From Adiantum capillus-veneris (Eukaryota; Streptophyta; Polypodiopsida; Polypodiales; Pteridaceae): DNA of 64,000 nt. The stretch spans positions 63,266,248 through 63,330,247 of the forward strand of contig CM043944.1 in the NCBI GenBank assembly GCA_014529385.2, given 5' to 3'. The position numbers were made by a program, and so were the translations under genes. Positions within the stretch are counted from its first letter, which is position 1, and the number at the start of each line of letters is the position of its first letter. The notes below the pieces were generated by a model, which worked only from the letters and a program-made list of their open reading frames with translations, had not been told where the DNA came from and did no database searches. Below, piece by piece: positions 45,482 through 56,535 of the stretch.

Positions 45482-46584
45482 GTGATTGACATCCCATTGA
45501 ATAATAGGCCAAACATAGCCTTCTTGCAAGATCTTATGAAGCATAATCTTCATAGCAAAATGACCTCCGCAAGACCCTTCATGGTTTTCTTCTAAAATTT
45601 TGTAAATCTCCTCCTTCCAAGGCACATGACGCAACACTAGATCACTTCCTTTCATGTAAAGCATATCTCCAATCATTTTGTACTTCCTTGCTCTTCTCAT
45701 AAAAGCATACTTTTTAGATGAAGGCAAATCTTCAGGCAAGAGACTGGTCAATAAGAAATCCACCTCTTTTGACAACACCTCTCTTCCATGATACAAAGGG
45801 GCATCCGCATTCAGCACAAACACACAAGTAATCATTGCTTGCGCGGCCTCATGCGCTTCTTCATTTTGAGTCCTTTCGACATGCTGCAAGCTCCATGCCT
45901 CAAACTTTTTGAGTACCGATTTCACTTTGAAGCATAGATTCTTTAGCCTAGGATTCTTATTCTTCCATACTCCCAACACCTGCTTACCACTAACAACGCA
46001 TCACCTTTGATTTGCAAACGTTTGATTTCCAATTGTAGACAAATGTGTAACCCGCCTTCAAGAGCCATATAATCCGCTTCATTATTACTCTTTGCATTGA
46101 GTTTTAACCCTTGATTCCTCACAAGATTTCCCTGTGAATCATAAATAACAACCCCACCAGAAGCAGCATCATGACTTCTTCGATAAGAGCCATCAAAATG
46201 TAGCAGTGAAGCATTTGATATAGCAGGGGTTTCTACTTTTTTCCTTTGGACCATCTCCTCTTTAACCAAAACAGGAGTCTCTTTATAAGTGAGTAAGTCT
46301 GCTAAAGTAGCCCGAGTACTCTCTTCCACTAGAAAATTGAATTGGAACTCTTGTAGCTCAATAACCCATTTCATCACTGCCTTTGATATATTTGAGTTAT
46401 TGAACAATTGAGGAAGCAATGAAAAATTGGTGAGAAAGGTGAACGGTTTCTGCAACAAGTAATGTCTAAATCGTTTACATGCATAGACCATGCTAATCAT
46501 CACCAATTCAACCTCTGAGTACTCTATTTCATGAGGAGTTTTCACCCTGCTAGCATAATAAACAGGCTTCATATACTGAGACTC
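45482..46584 (-). pseudogene. E RNase H end, second RNase H, integrase zinc start
   Basis: The part 46584-45943 starts at the D insertion site and has YMKPVYYASRVKT (end of Ty3-type RNase H), KWVIELQEFQF, then the archaeal-type RNase H: LLHFDGSYRRS, SNNEADYMAL, IKGDALLVV (D-E-D triad complete). A frame change near 45960 leads to WKNKNPRL and the helical tail, the inter-domain linker, and HEGSCGGHF, the His pair of the integrase zinc finger. Confidence 0.82.
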
Positions 46585-48191
46585 TGTCATAAAATCTAAT
46601 ATCTAACTAACCCAAATGATTTTCTCATATTAAATTGATCACTTAATGTGGGAGAATAAACGGGAACAAGTGTTAAGATATAGGTATGTGCTTATAGATC
46701 TATCTCAACACGGGGCCAATGGTAAAGGGGCCCAAAAGGGAGATGGTCTATCAAAGAGCAAGGCTAACCAATGGAGCATAAGACCTTAGGGTTAGCTTCA
46801 TTGAAGACCTCCAATAAATGTGTGTAAAAGTCCTTTGACCTTAAGTAAGCTAGGGCTGAGCTTGAGGTGGGAACCCGGCCCAAGCTCGAGGTGCTTGTCA
46901 TGCTTGAGGTGTTTTTCATGCTTGAGGTGCTTGATTAAGATGCTTGAGGTGCTTGACTGGCTCCATGCTTGAGGTGCTTGACTTGCTGCATGATTAAAGT
47001 ACTTGAGGTGCCTTTAGAAGCTTGCCTGAGATGCTTGTGGGAACACCCCCTAGTTCAAGTGCTTTGTCATGCTTGGTGAGTAAGGTGCTTGATCACCTAA
47101 AAGTCAAAAGCATTCCTACAAGAGGGATGGCGAGCCCTTTTCCTAGGGGCTAGAGAGAGAACACCCACTCACACACACAAGGGAAGCCCAACTTGAAGAG
47201 GCAGCAAGGACACATGTCAGGCCCCTACCCATGTTACCTTCATGTGTTGCTTGAAGCCTATTGGCTAGGCTTCAAAGGGGTCCAATGATAAATTACATGA
47301 ATTATCTAATTGTTTTAGCATTTATCAAGTCCTCTCTCTCAAAGGGGAAAGGGGGACACTTGTCCCAAGGCTACCCATGTTGCTTGTAATGGCTCTTGCT
47401 TGTGATTGGCTAGGCCTGGAAGGGTCCAATGAGCTTCAGGCATGAGCTACAAGGGGGGGTCAACCCAAGCAAGCTAGGGGGGTGCCTAGGGGGTATACTC
47501 ACCCACACACACTCACAAGCACTCTCATTGTGTGATATGCAAAGTGCAAGAGCTCCCTCTCCAAGCAAGTAGAGGTTGAGAGCCTACACCAACACTCTTG
47601 GCTATGGAGTGCAAATCCAACCAAGAGCCATGCTTCAATGATTAAGCTTGCCATATCCTTCTTCTTCATTACTATGCTATTATGTATGCTAGCAACAAGA
47701 GTATGATAAGTGAGGAACTAATTCTTTCTCCTACGAAATGTTTCTTCTTCCTCTTCCCTACCCTCATTCCCTGGTAGCTCTCTCCACCTTCGAAGGTGTT
47801 TGAGGTCTTGGGACTGAGGCTTGGGATAGTTAAAGCTTTCTTCAAGTTTATGTTATGTTTGTGGTGCATGAAGCCTTCCATCTTCATGGCATCACCTAGG
47901 TCACAAGGAACACAAAGACTGTATTGTAACAAGTCTCTCTTTATGGGAGAAATCATAATACAAATGCCTATTGGAGGGGGGACCGACTCCACATAAATCC
48001 GGTCCTCAATTGTTGTCATGTTCTCTAAACTCTCTCTCTTGCAAAAGTATTGTCTATGCCAAGTTAACTAATTGCTATGATTATGTTGCTATCTTCAATT
48101 ATGTCTACCCGCTATGCTCACAAAATCATTTCTTGAAAGTACTCTCATTAAATTCCGCTATTCTCAAATTGAATAGGCAAATTCCATTACA
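46585..48191 (+). repeat. 5' LTR of D
   Basis: 1607 bp, TGTCATAAAATC...CCATTACA. U3 contains a minisatellite around 46855-47100 with the core CTTGAGGTGCTTG repeated about eight times with spacers. A long antisense frame (48019-47672) is common to both LTRs and is not treated as a gene. Confidence 0.95.
46855..47100. repeat. CTTGAGGTGCTTG minisatellite in D U3
   Basis: Imperfect repeat units of about 18-25 bp, CATGCTTGAGGTGCTTG-like. The 3' LTR (54020-54260) has one extra 18-bp unit. Repeats at this position in U3 are a plausible enhancer, but no function is shown. Confidence 0.8.
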
Positions 48192-48192
48192 T

Positions 48193-48204
48193 TGGTATTA
48201 GAGC
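48193..48204 (+). other. Primer-binding site of D
   Basis: TGGTATTAGAGC, the initiator-Met complement TGGTATCAGAGC with one change, one base after the LTR. Confidence 0.85.
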
Positions 48205-48606
48205 ATTTGGTTTCTCTTTTGTTGCTTAAGAAGAGAGGTCCTTAAGTAGCCTATAAATGGTTGATGTTGTTAATTATAATAGAGTAAGTGGAACTGGGAT
48301 CTAATACCGGTTTTGTTAAGCCCACTATGTGGGGGATGGTGCACACCTCGGGAGCTTTGGACTTAATAATGGAGTCTTTTTAGACTTGCCTACGGCTTTA
48401 CCATTATTGAGCCATAAGAAGTCCGAAAGGAGCTAGCCCTTGGCAACTCTGCTATGTTAGACCTACTCCTCTACTCTCTATAATTAACCACTTTGAGCCG
48501 TGGGTGTAGATACTTAAGAGCCGATTTTCAAAGGCTAAGAGGAGTGGCAACTAAGGTTTTGAATTGCCAAAGCATACACTAAGTACATACATAAAATTTT
48601 GTTAAC

Positions 48607-51600
48607 ATGGCTGACAATAATCAAGAGAGTAGAATGAACATTGATAGCTTTGATTTTGCACATGAAGGTGCTAATGATGATGCTCCCATGTTTGTGAATT
48701 ATCTTGTGACTAGGTTGCAACAAGCTATGGGCAACCCTACCTTGCAAGCCGAAGTTACTCAACAACTTCGTGCCTATGGAATTTCTCTTCCTCTCCAAGA
48801 GGAGAGAGAGCTTAGGAGGCCTCTTGAAGAGACCCCCAAAAGAAGACTCTCTCCCATTCGAGAGGAGGAATCCAAAGAGAAAGAAAGCAATGAAAGTCTA
48901 AGTTCTTGTGAAGATGTGGCTCCACGAAGAAGGCGGTCTAGACGATCGCCTACTCCTCCCAAGAGGAAAAGAGCAACCCATAGTCCTTCTCCTCATCACT
49001 CTCAAAGGCAAGAGAGGAAACAAAGGAAGAAAAGGGCTAGGAAGAGGTCACCCTCTTCTCCTTCTTCTTCACCTTCCTTCTCTTCCGATGAAAGTTATGG
49101 CTATTCTCCTAGAGAATACAAGAGGGGAGGGCATCGCAAATCATTTCCTGCATGGCGAAGGTCACTAAAGCTAAAGAAGTTCAAGGAGGGAGGAAAGAGT
49201 ATCTCTTTTCTCACCTACGATGGCACCTTTGGTGCTACCGACAAAGTGTTGGCCTTCATCCAGCAATTTGATGCGGCCTTTGGGGACGAGGGCTTCACAG
49301 AGTCCTCCAAGCTATGCCATGTAGCTATGCACTTCCAAAAATCAGCTCGTCAATGGTGGGCTAGCCTTCGTGGCAATGGAGAAGCCCCAAAGACATGGAA
49401 AACTCTACGAGTTTCCATCATGAAGCAATTTCTTCCAAGCGATACTAAAGATAAAGTTCTTACCGAATGGCGCGGCTTGAAGCTCCTCTCTCATGAGTCT
49501 ATCAACAAGTATGTAGATAAGTTTTGGGATTTACATCTCAAAGCTACTGTCTTTCAAAAGATAGACTTTGCCGAGCAAAGACAGCAATTCTGTGCGGGAT
49601 TACCTGAAGAGATGGCCGAATATATCAACTCTCAACGGCCGGGTACTATTACCGAAGTAATCCACCACACCATGGTTGCTTCACGCATCAATTTCCATCA
49701 AGGGGCTAGACGTAATGTCAAGCCCATGGAAAACAAAGATAAAAATGATGCAAAGGGGAAATCCAATGCTCAAAATAATTCCCAAGGCACTTCCAACAAC
49801 AACAACAACAATCGGTCCAAGGAGAAGGGAGTTTACAAAGGTAAAAACAAACTCTCTCCTGAAGAGCTTGAAGCTTTTCGCAAGGACCATAAGTGTTTCA
49901 AGTGTGGGGAGCAAGGACATGGCTATCGTTCTTGCCCCAAGAAGAATACTCGCAATGAGACTCCTAGGGCTTCCACCATCAAAGCTCCAAAAGAGGATGC
50001 TCATTGCAAAGGATCATCACTCTCCTATGCTTGGGGAAAGGTACGAGAGCATGATGCCTTCATCTTGTTTGACCCTGGCTCTACTCTCAACTTCATATCA
50101 ATAGAGTTGGCCACCAAGTTGGGCATTCAAGCTTTTGAGATGGGAGATATAGTAACAGCTGATGCAGCTTTCAAGGGACAACAAGCCTCCGTTACTCCCT
50201 TGATTGGGAAGTTGAGGCTTCATGTCCAAAGCTATGTCGACAAAGAAGACTTCTTCATCTCTCCCCTCCAACATCAGGATGTTATCCTAGGAGCACCATG
50301 GTTTGATCGCATGGCTGCCAACATGAAGTTCCCTGAAAGGAGAATTTACTTCACCTATAGGGGAAAGAACATGTATGTAGATGCTAGTGAGCGTGGTCGC
50401 ACTATTCCACTTGTAAATCCTCTTTCTTTTGATAAATCAATGAAGAGCTCAGTTTCTGCGTACATGATTTATGTCAAAGAGTCTCTAAAAGCTAATAATG
50501 TTTCATCAAATGAAAATGATAGGAATCAAGAAGAGTTAGACTTGTCTACTTTTCTAAAAGGATTCCAAGATGTGTTCATCGATGATATCCCTATGGACCT
50601 ACCTCCAAAACGAGGGGATGATGACCATCGTATTGAGCTCCTTCCAGGAAGCTCACCGCCTAACAAACCTCCTTATCGAGTCTCACAAGCTCAACAAGAG
50701 GAGATCATGAGGCAAGTACAAGAGCTGGTAGACAAAGGGATGGTGAGGCCTAGTTCCTCTCCCTTTTGTTCTCCAGTCCTTTTAGTGCAAAAGAAAGATG
50801 GTACATACCGTATGTGTGTGGACTATCGAGCACTAAACCATATCACTATTAAAAACAGATTTCCCGTACCTCGGGTAGAAGATCTGTTTGATAAGCTACA
50901 AGGCTCTACCTACTTCAGTAGGATTGACCTTAAGAGTGGCTATCATCAAATAAGGATAGTGGATGAGGATATCTTAAAGACCGCGTTTCGCACAACATTT
51001 GGTCTTTATGAATATCTAGTCATGCCTTTTGGCTTGACTAATGCACCAGCTACGTTCAATCGTTTGATGGAGAAAATTTTTAGACCATATCGAAAATTCA
51101 CTGGAGTGTTCTTCGATGATATCATCATCTACTCCAAGTCTTTGGAGGAACATAAGCAACATCTCCAAGTGATTTTTCAAGCCTTGAGGGAGAACAAACT
51201 TTTTCTCAACCAAAAGAAAAGTGAATTCTTCCTTCAAGAGATTCAATATCTAGGCCATATTATCTCTCACGATGGTATTCGTATGGATCCATCAAAGTTA
51301 GAGGTAATAAAATCATGGCCTAACCCAAGGAATCTACATGAGCTAAGAAGCTTTATTGGTATGTGTGCATACTATAGACGCTTCATAGCAAAATTCTCTC
51401 AAGTGGCAGGACCACTACACGACTTAACCAAGAAGAACGTTAAGTTTGTATGGACTGCTAAGGAGCAAAATGCTTTTGAAAAACTCAAAGAGAAGCTTAC
51501 TTCCCAACCTGTCCTCGTGCTTCCGGATCTCTCAAAGCCCTTTGAGGTCCAATGTGATGCTTGTGGTGATTGCCTTGGAGCGGTTTTGCTTCAAGAAGGG

Positions 51601-53388
51601 CATGCCATAGCATATGAGAGCCGAAGGCTCAATGGTGATGAACGAGTCTTGGGCATTTATGAGAAAGAGCTTTTAGCTGTTCTACATTCCCTAGACACAT
51701 GGAAGCACTACCTATTGGGGACTCCATTTATCCTACGAACCGACCACCAAAGTCTCAAGTATTTCATGACGCAAACCAAGCTTTCTGACAAACAAATGAG
51801 GTGGGCAAATTTTCTTTCGCAATTTAATTTTCATATTGCTCACATAGCTGGTAAGCACAATCAAGTTGCCGATGCACTTTCACGACGACCAAAAGTTAAT
51901 GCGGTGTCTATACCTACTCACAATGATCTATCCTCTATGATAGATGAGTATGCTACTAACCCTGACTTTAGAGACATAATGTCAGCCCTTGCTTTGGGGA
52001 AGAAAGAGGAACCATTTACCTTGCAGGATGGTTATCTTCTTCACGGCAATAGGCTATGTGTTACCCATTCCCTTCGTGAGAAGGTTATGTATGAATCCCA
52101 TGCTCCTCCATATGCAGGGCATAGAGGTATTCAACCTACTCTTCGAGGAGTAGAGACGTATTTCTATTGGCCTACCATGAAAGTGGACATACAAGAGTAT
52201 GTTTCAAAATGTGTAGTATGCCAAAAGACCAAGTATGATAGAGGGAAGCAACCTAGATTACTCCAGCCATTGCCTATTCCAAATTCACCATGGGAGAGTA
52301 TATCCATGGATTTCATCTTTGGATTACCCAAGTCTATCCATGGGAATACAGGAATATGGACAATAGTCGACAGGTTTAGCAAGCAAGCACATTTTATTCC
52401 TGTCAAAAAGACTATTAAGGCACATCAAATGGCAACTCTCTTCATATCTCAGATTTTCAAACACCATGGATTACCCACATCCATCGTGTCAGATAGAGAT
52501 CCTAGAATGACCAGTAATTTCTGGAAAGGTCTCTTTGAAAATCTAGGAACAAGATTGAATTTCTCTTCGGCCTATCACCCACAAACGGATGGCCAAAGTG
52601 AGATAGCCAATCTTACGATACTCGATCTACTCAAGACTTATGTTACCGAAGTAGATCAACGCTCACAATGGGAAAAGTATTTACCGCTAGTAGAGTATGC
52701 CTACAATAACACTGTACATACTTCTACGGGCAAAGCACCTTTCGAGATCATAGAAGGAAGACCTAAAAGTCCCTTGCTACTGAAAGTACATGGGAAAATC
52801 TTCGCCACCGATGAGTATAGCCGTGACCTACAAGAATCTTTTCAAAAGATTAGGGAGGCTATAGCCATCTCTCAACAAAGGCAAAAAGCTGCTGCTGATA
52901 AGCACAGAAGAGCCTTAATGTTCAAAGAAAATGATTGGGTCTTACTCAAGTTTCCTAAGGCTCGATTAAGGCAAACGACGGGCAAAAATCCTACGGGCCA
53001 TCAAAAGTATTATGCTAAACTAGCAAAAAGATACTATGGTCCTTTCCAAATCTTGAAGCCTATCAATGAGACGGCTTATCAACTCAAGTTGCCCAACCAT
53101 TGGCTTATACACAATGCCTTTCATGTAAGCTTACTTAAGACCTACAAAGGAGATCCACCAATTGAACCAATTATTGAAGACCCTCCCGAAGTTGAAGACC
53201 AAGAAGAGGTGCTACAACCCGAAGCTATCCTTCGGCATGAAGACAAGGTACTACGACATGGTAAGATTATCCGACGGTATCTTATTAAGTTCAAAAATTA
53301 TCCTTTTGAAGATGCTAAATGGATGCAAGGAGTACAACTTAAGGATAGTATGAACCTTGTCAATGCTTACAATGCTGCATTAGAGTAA
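48607..53388 (+). CDS. Chromovirus D Gag-Pol polyprotein, intact
   Basis: 1593 codons. The start ATG sits in AACATGG, a good plant context. Domains: acidic N-terminus; Arg/Ser/Pro-rich region at residues 104-178; Gag capsid-like region (about 200-400) with ARQWWASLRG; CCHC knuckle CFKCGEQGHGYRSC (430-443); protease loop ILFDPGSTLNFIS with Asp 489 and Pro instead of Ser/Thr; RT with SPVLLVQKKDGTYRMCVDY and VFFDDII (Asp 837, 838); RNase H with QCDACGDCLGAVL (Asp 984); integrase with His 1165, Cys 1202 and 1205 and the triad Asp 1235, Asp 1296, Glu 1332 (35-residue spacing); a chromodomain around 1539-1575 with YLIKFKNYP, where the usual Trp is Phe. No frameshift between Gag and Pol, as usual in chromoviruses. 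Confidence 0.95.
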   Translation: MADNNQESRMNIDSFDFAHEGANDDAPMFVNYLVTRLQQAMGNPTLQAEVTQQLRAYGISLPLQEERELRRPLEETPKRRLSPIREEESKEKESNESLSSCEDVAPRRRRSRRSPTPPKRKRATHSPSPHHSQRQERKQRKKRARKRSPSSPSSSPSFSSDESYGYSPREYKRGGHRKSFPAWRRSLKLKKFKEGGKSISFLTYDGTFGATDKVLAFIQQFDAAFGDEGFTESSKLCHVAMHFQKSARQWWASLRGNGEAPKTWKTLRVSIMKQFLPSDTKDKVLTEWRGLKLLSHESINKYVDKFWDLHLKATVFQKIDFAEQRQQFCAGLPEEMAEYINSQRPGTITEVIHHTMVASRINFHQGARRNVKPMENKDKNDAKGKSNAQNNSQGTSNNNNNNRSKEKGVYKGKNKLSPEELEAFRKDHKCFKCGEQGHGYRSCPKKNTRNETPRASTIKAPKEDAHCKGSSLSYAWGKVREHDAFILFDPGSTLNFISIELATKLGIQAFEMGDIVTADAAFKGQQASVTPLIGKLRLHVQSYVDKEDFFISPLQHQDVILGAPWFDRMAANMKFPERRIYFTYRGKNMYVDASERGRTIPLVNPLSFDKSMKSSVSAYMIYVKESLKANNVSSNENDRNQEELDLSTFLKGFQDVFIDDIPMDLPPKRGDDDHRIELLPGSSPPNKPPYRVSQAQQEEIMRQVQELVDKGMVRPSSSPFCSPVLLVQKKDGTYRMCVDYRALNHITIKNRFPVPRVEDLFDKLQGSTYFSRIDLKSGYHQIRIVDEDILKTAFRTTFGLYEYLVMPFGLTNAPATFNRLMEKIFRPYRKFTGVFFDDIIIYSKSLEEHKQHLQVIFQALRENKLFLNQKKSEFFLQEIQYLGHIISHDGIRMDPSKLEVIKSWPNPRNLHELRSFIGMCAYYRRFIAKFSQVAGPLHDLTKKNVKFVWTAKEQNAFEKLKEKLTSQPVLVLPDLSKPFEVQCDACGDCLGAVLLQEGHAIAYESRRLNGDERVLGIYEKELLAVLHSLDTWKHYLLGTPFILRTDHQSLKYFMTQTKLSDKQMRWANFLSQFNFHIAHIAGKHNQVADALSRRPKVNAVSIPTHNDLSSMIDEYATNPDFRDIMSALALGKKEEPFTLQDGYLLHGNRLCVTHSLREKVMYESHAPPYAGHRGIQPTLRGVETYFYWPTMKVDIQEYVSKCVVCQKTKYDRGKQPRLLQPLPIPNSPWESISMDFIFGLPKSIHGNTGIWTIVDRFSKQAHFIPVKKTIKAHQMATLFISQIFKHHGLPTSIVSDRDPRMTSNFWKGLFENLGTRLNFSSAYHPQTDGQSEIANLTILDLLKTYVTEVDQRSQWEKYLPLVEYAYNNTVHTSTGKAPFEIIEGRPKSPLLLKVHGKIFATDEYSRDLQESFQKIREAIAISQQRQKAAADKHRRALMFKENDWVLLKFPKARLRQTTGKNPTGHQKYYAKLAKRYYGPFQILKPINETAYQLKLPNHWLIHNAFHVSLLKTYKGDPPIEPIIEDPPEVEDQEEVLQPEAILRHEDKVLRHGKIIRRYLIKFKNYPFEDAKWMQGVQLKDSMNLVNAYNAALE

Positions 53389-53748
53389 GCAAATGTACAA
53401 ATTTCTTTTAAATAACTCATGTTTTTGTCTTATATGACTAGTCCTCTTTTTAATTGTGCACAAAATTTAACTAGTATGCATGCTTAGAATCATGTTTGTG
53501 ATGACGACGTCTCTCAAACACCAAGTAGAATTTGTCACTCTACTTTGGGAGAATAAAATGGACTAAAGAGCAGACATGCTTGCGGCAGCTATGTCTCCCA
53601 AGCACCAAATGGATTAGTCATCCATCTTGGAAAGATGTCATAGGGTAAAAAGGGATCCTTTACCCGCTAAGTACGATTGACTAATGACTAAGACTTTATC
53701 TTTTCTACCTCATAGTCGAGGACGACTATGATTTCAAGAGAGAGGTAA
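53389..53748 (+). other. D 3' untranslated region, hairpin and PPT
   Basis: No coding. A perfect hairpin CATAGTCG-AGGA-CGACTATG lies at 53711-53730, and the purine tract AAGAGAGAGGTAA at 53736-53748 borders the 3' LTR. Earlier parts contain short repeats of GTCTCNCAAACACCA-like sequence without clear role. Confidence 0.75.
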
Positions 53749-55373
53749 TGTCATAAAATCTAATATCTAACTAACCCAAATGATTTTCTCATATTAAATT
53801 GATCACTTAATGTGGGAGAATAAACGGGAACAAGTGTTAAGATATAGGTATGTGCTTATAGATCTATCTCAACACGGGGCCAATGGTAAAGGGGCCCAAA
53901 AGGGAGATGGTCTATCAAAGAGCAAGGCTAACCAATGGAGCATAAGACCTTAGGGTTAGCTTCATTGAAGACCTCCAATAAATGTGTGTAAAAGTCCTTT
54001 GACCTTAAGTAAGCTAGGGCTGAGCTTGAGGTGGGAACCCGGCCCAAGCTCGAGGTGCTTGTCATGCTTGAGGTGCTTGTCATGCTTGAGGTGTTTTTCA
54101 TGCTTGAGGTGCTTGATTAAGATGCTTGAGGTGCTTGACCGGCTCCATGCTTGAGGTGATTGACTTGCTGCATGATTAAAGTACTTGAGGTGCCTTGAGA
54201 AGCTTGCCTGAGATGCTTGTGGGAACACCCCCTAGTTCAAGTGCTTTGTCATGCTTGGTGAGTAAGGTGCTTGATCACCTAAAAGTCAAAAGCATTCCTA
54301 CAAGAGGGGGGGCGAGCCCTTTTCCTAGGGTCTAGAGAGAGAACACCCACTCACACACACAAGGGAAGCCCAACTTGAAGAGGCAGCAAGGACACATGTC
54401 AGGCCCCTACCCATGTTACCTTCATGTGTTGCTTGAAGCCTATTGGCTAGGCTTCAAAGGGGTCCAATGATAAATTACATGAATTATCTAATTGTTTTAG
54501 CATTTATCAAGTCCTCTCTCTCAAAGGGGAAAGGGGGACACTTGTCCCAAGGCTACCCATGTTGCTTGTAATGGCTCTTGCTTGTGATTGGCTAGGCCTG
54601 GAAGGGTCCAATGAGCTTCAGGCATGAGCTACAAGGGGGGGTCAACCCAAGCAAGCTAGGGGGGTGCCTAGGGGGTATACTCACCCACACACACTCACAA
54701 GCACTCTCATTGTGTGATATGCAAAGTGCAAGAGCTCCCTCGCCAAGCAAGTAGAGGTTGAGAGCCTACACCAACACTCTTGGCTATGGAGTGCAAATCC
54801 AACCAAGAGCCATGCTTCAATGATTAAGCTTGCCATATCCTTCTTCTTCATTACTATGCTATTATGTATGCTAGCAACAAGAGTATGATAAGTGAGGAAC
54901 TAATTCTTTCTCCTACGAAATGTTTCTTCTTCCTCTTCCCTACCCTCATTCCCTGGTAGCTCTCTCCACCTTCGAAGGTGTTTGAGGTCTTGGGACTGAG
55001 GCTTGGGATAGTTAAAGCTTTCTTCAAGTTTATGTTATGTTTGTGGTGCATGAAGCCTTCCATCTTCATGGCATCACCTAGGTCACAAGGAACACAAAGA
55101 CTGTATTGTAACAAGTCTCTCTTTATGGGAGAAATCATAATACAAATGCCTATTGGAGGGGGGACCGGCTCCACATAAATCCGGTCCTCAATTGTTGTCA
55201 TGTTCTCTAAACTCTCTCTCTTGCAAAAGTGTTGTCTATGCCAAGTTAACTAATTGCTATGATTATGTTGCTATCTTCAATTATGTCTACCCGCTATGCT
55301 CACAAAATCATTTCTTGAAAGTACTCTCATTAAATTCCGCTATTCTCAAATTGAATAGGCAAATTCCATTACA
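53749..55373 (+). repeat. 3' LTR of D
   Basis: 1625 bp; 18 bp longer than the 5' copy because of one extra minisatellite unit. Followed by TSD GACTC. Confidence 0.95.
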
Positions 55374-55378
55374 GACTC

Positions 55379-55747
55379 TTTCCCTCTTTGCAACAACATA
55401 GCCCCAATAGCATCTTCTCCAACTGATGGGTTAACATAAAACTCCTTCTCCCAATCAGGGGCCTACACAACAGGTAACAACACTTCTTTAACTTTGTCAA
55501 AAACATCCTCACAGTCACCTGTCCACTCCAAAGGATCATTTTTTAACACTTGCTGCAAAGGATACAAGAGCTGTGACGCCAAAGGAATGAAACGAGATAG
55601 ATATTTGACCTTCTGAATGAAAGTAGCCAATTGTCTTGTATCCTTTGGGGATGACAACAATAGAAAAGCTTCTACTTTCCCTGGATCTAATTCAATTCCA
55701 TTTTCAGAGATCATATGCCCAAGAGGCTTCACCCTTGGCTGTGCCAA
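55379..55747 (-). pseudogene. E RNase H start and RT connection
   Basis: Minus frame 55747-55463 has PLGHMISENGIELDPGKVEAF, YLSRFIPLA and DVFDKVKEVLLPV. In another frame it continues DWEKEFYVNPSVGEDAIGAMLLQ and reaches the D insertion. The first RNase H acidic position is here Asn-Pro-Ser, as in G1, rather than Asp-Ala-Ser. Confidence 0.78.
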
Positions 55748-56535
55748 ATGACATTTTTAGGGTTTAACTGACCCCCACATTCATCATACCTTGCAAAAGT
55801 CATCTCAAGCTTTTGAACATGCTCCTTGCGTGAGCTATACACACAAAAATCATCTATGAACCCTTTGACAAACTTCCCAAGGAATGGGGTAAGAACCCAA
55901 TCTACCTTTCTCTCAAAAGCCCCAGGCCCATTTGTCAACCCAAAGGGAAGGCAAAGAAAATAAAAACAATCCCATGGAGTGATAAAAGTAGTCTTCTTCT
56001 GATCTTCAGGAGCAAGGATAAGCTGAAAGTATCTTGAATAACCATCACAGACGCTATACCTTTCAAAATCAGCCACTGTATCCAAGAGTTGATCAATGAA
56101 AGGCAACGGGTAAGGATCCTTTTTGGTCACTGCATTTAACAGCTTATAATCAACACAAACTCTCCAAAGCCCATCCTTCTTGGGAGTGACCACTAAAGGG
56201 CTGACTCACTCAGCATTATCTATTGGAACAATAAACCCTGCATTCAAAATCTTATCCACTTATTCTTTTAAAGCATTCATTTTCTCCTTACCCATTCTTC
56301 TTAGTTTCTGTCTCACTGGCTTTGCTCCTTCTATCAACTCAAGCTTCACCAGGTCCCCAACAAAACCCCTTATTTCTTGATATGATGTAATGAAAAGATT
56401 CGGAAAGTTGTCCAGCATCTTCAAGTATTCTGCCCTTTCTTTTTGTGACAAATCTGTACTTAGCATATTTTGAACAAGTCCTTTCTTCACTGATAGCTTC
56501 TGCTTGGGCTGCATTAACTCTTCAAGCTGCTCCAA
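55729..56535 (-). pseudogene. E reverse transcriptase
   Basis: One frame with three stops: the start LEELMQPKQKLSVKKG follows TGA; a stop after MNALKE near 56260; and TGA at 56206-56208 in place of Trp before VSPLVVTPKKDG. The palm motifs are SVCDGYSRYFQ, LPFGLTNGPGAF and GFIDDFCVYSS, with both catalytic Asp intact. It joins the RNase H after a frameshift at about 55740. Confidence 0.85.

Larger units (their letters stand above)
46585..55373 (+). mobile_element. Young chromovirus D, full length
   Basis: 8.8 kb, with nearly identical LTRs (eight substitutions and one 18-bp repeat unit by eye in 1.6 kb), TSD GACTC (46580-46584 and 55374-55378), initiator-Met-like PBS, one uninterrupted Gag-Pol frame with all catalytic motifs, and a PPT. 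It is inserted in E RNase H: the E coding reads up to the TSD on each side. It is the youngest insertion in the window and the only one with coding capacity for autonomy. Confidence 0.96.

Noticed and set aside
47672-48019. 115-codon antisense frame, repeated at 54854-55201
   Set aside because: Lies in both LTRs of young element D. Near identity is expected from LTR copying; a hydrophobic C-terminus alone is not enough to call a gene.
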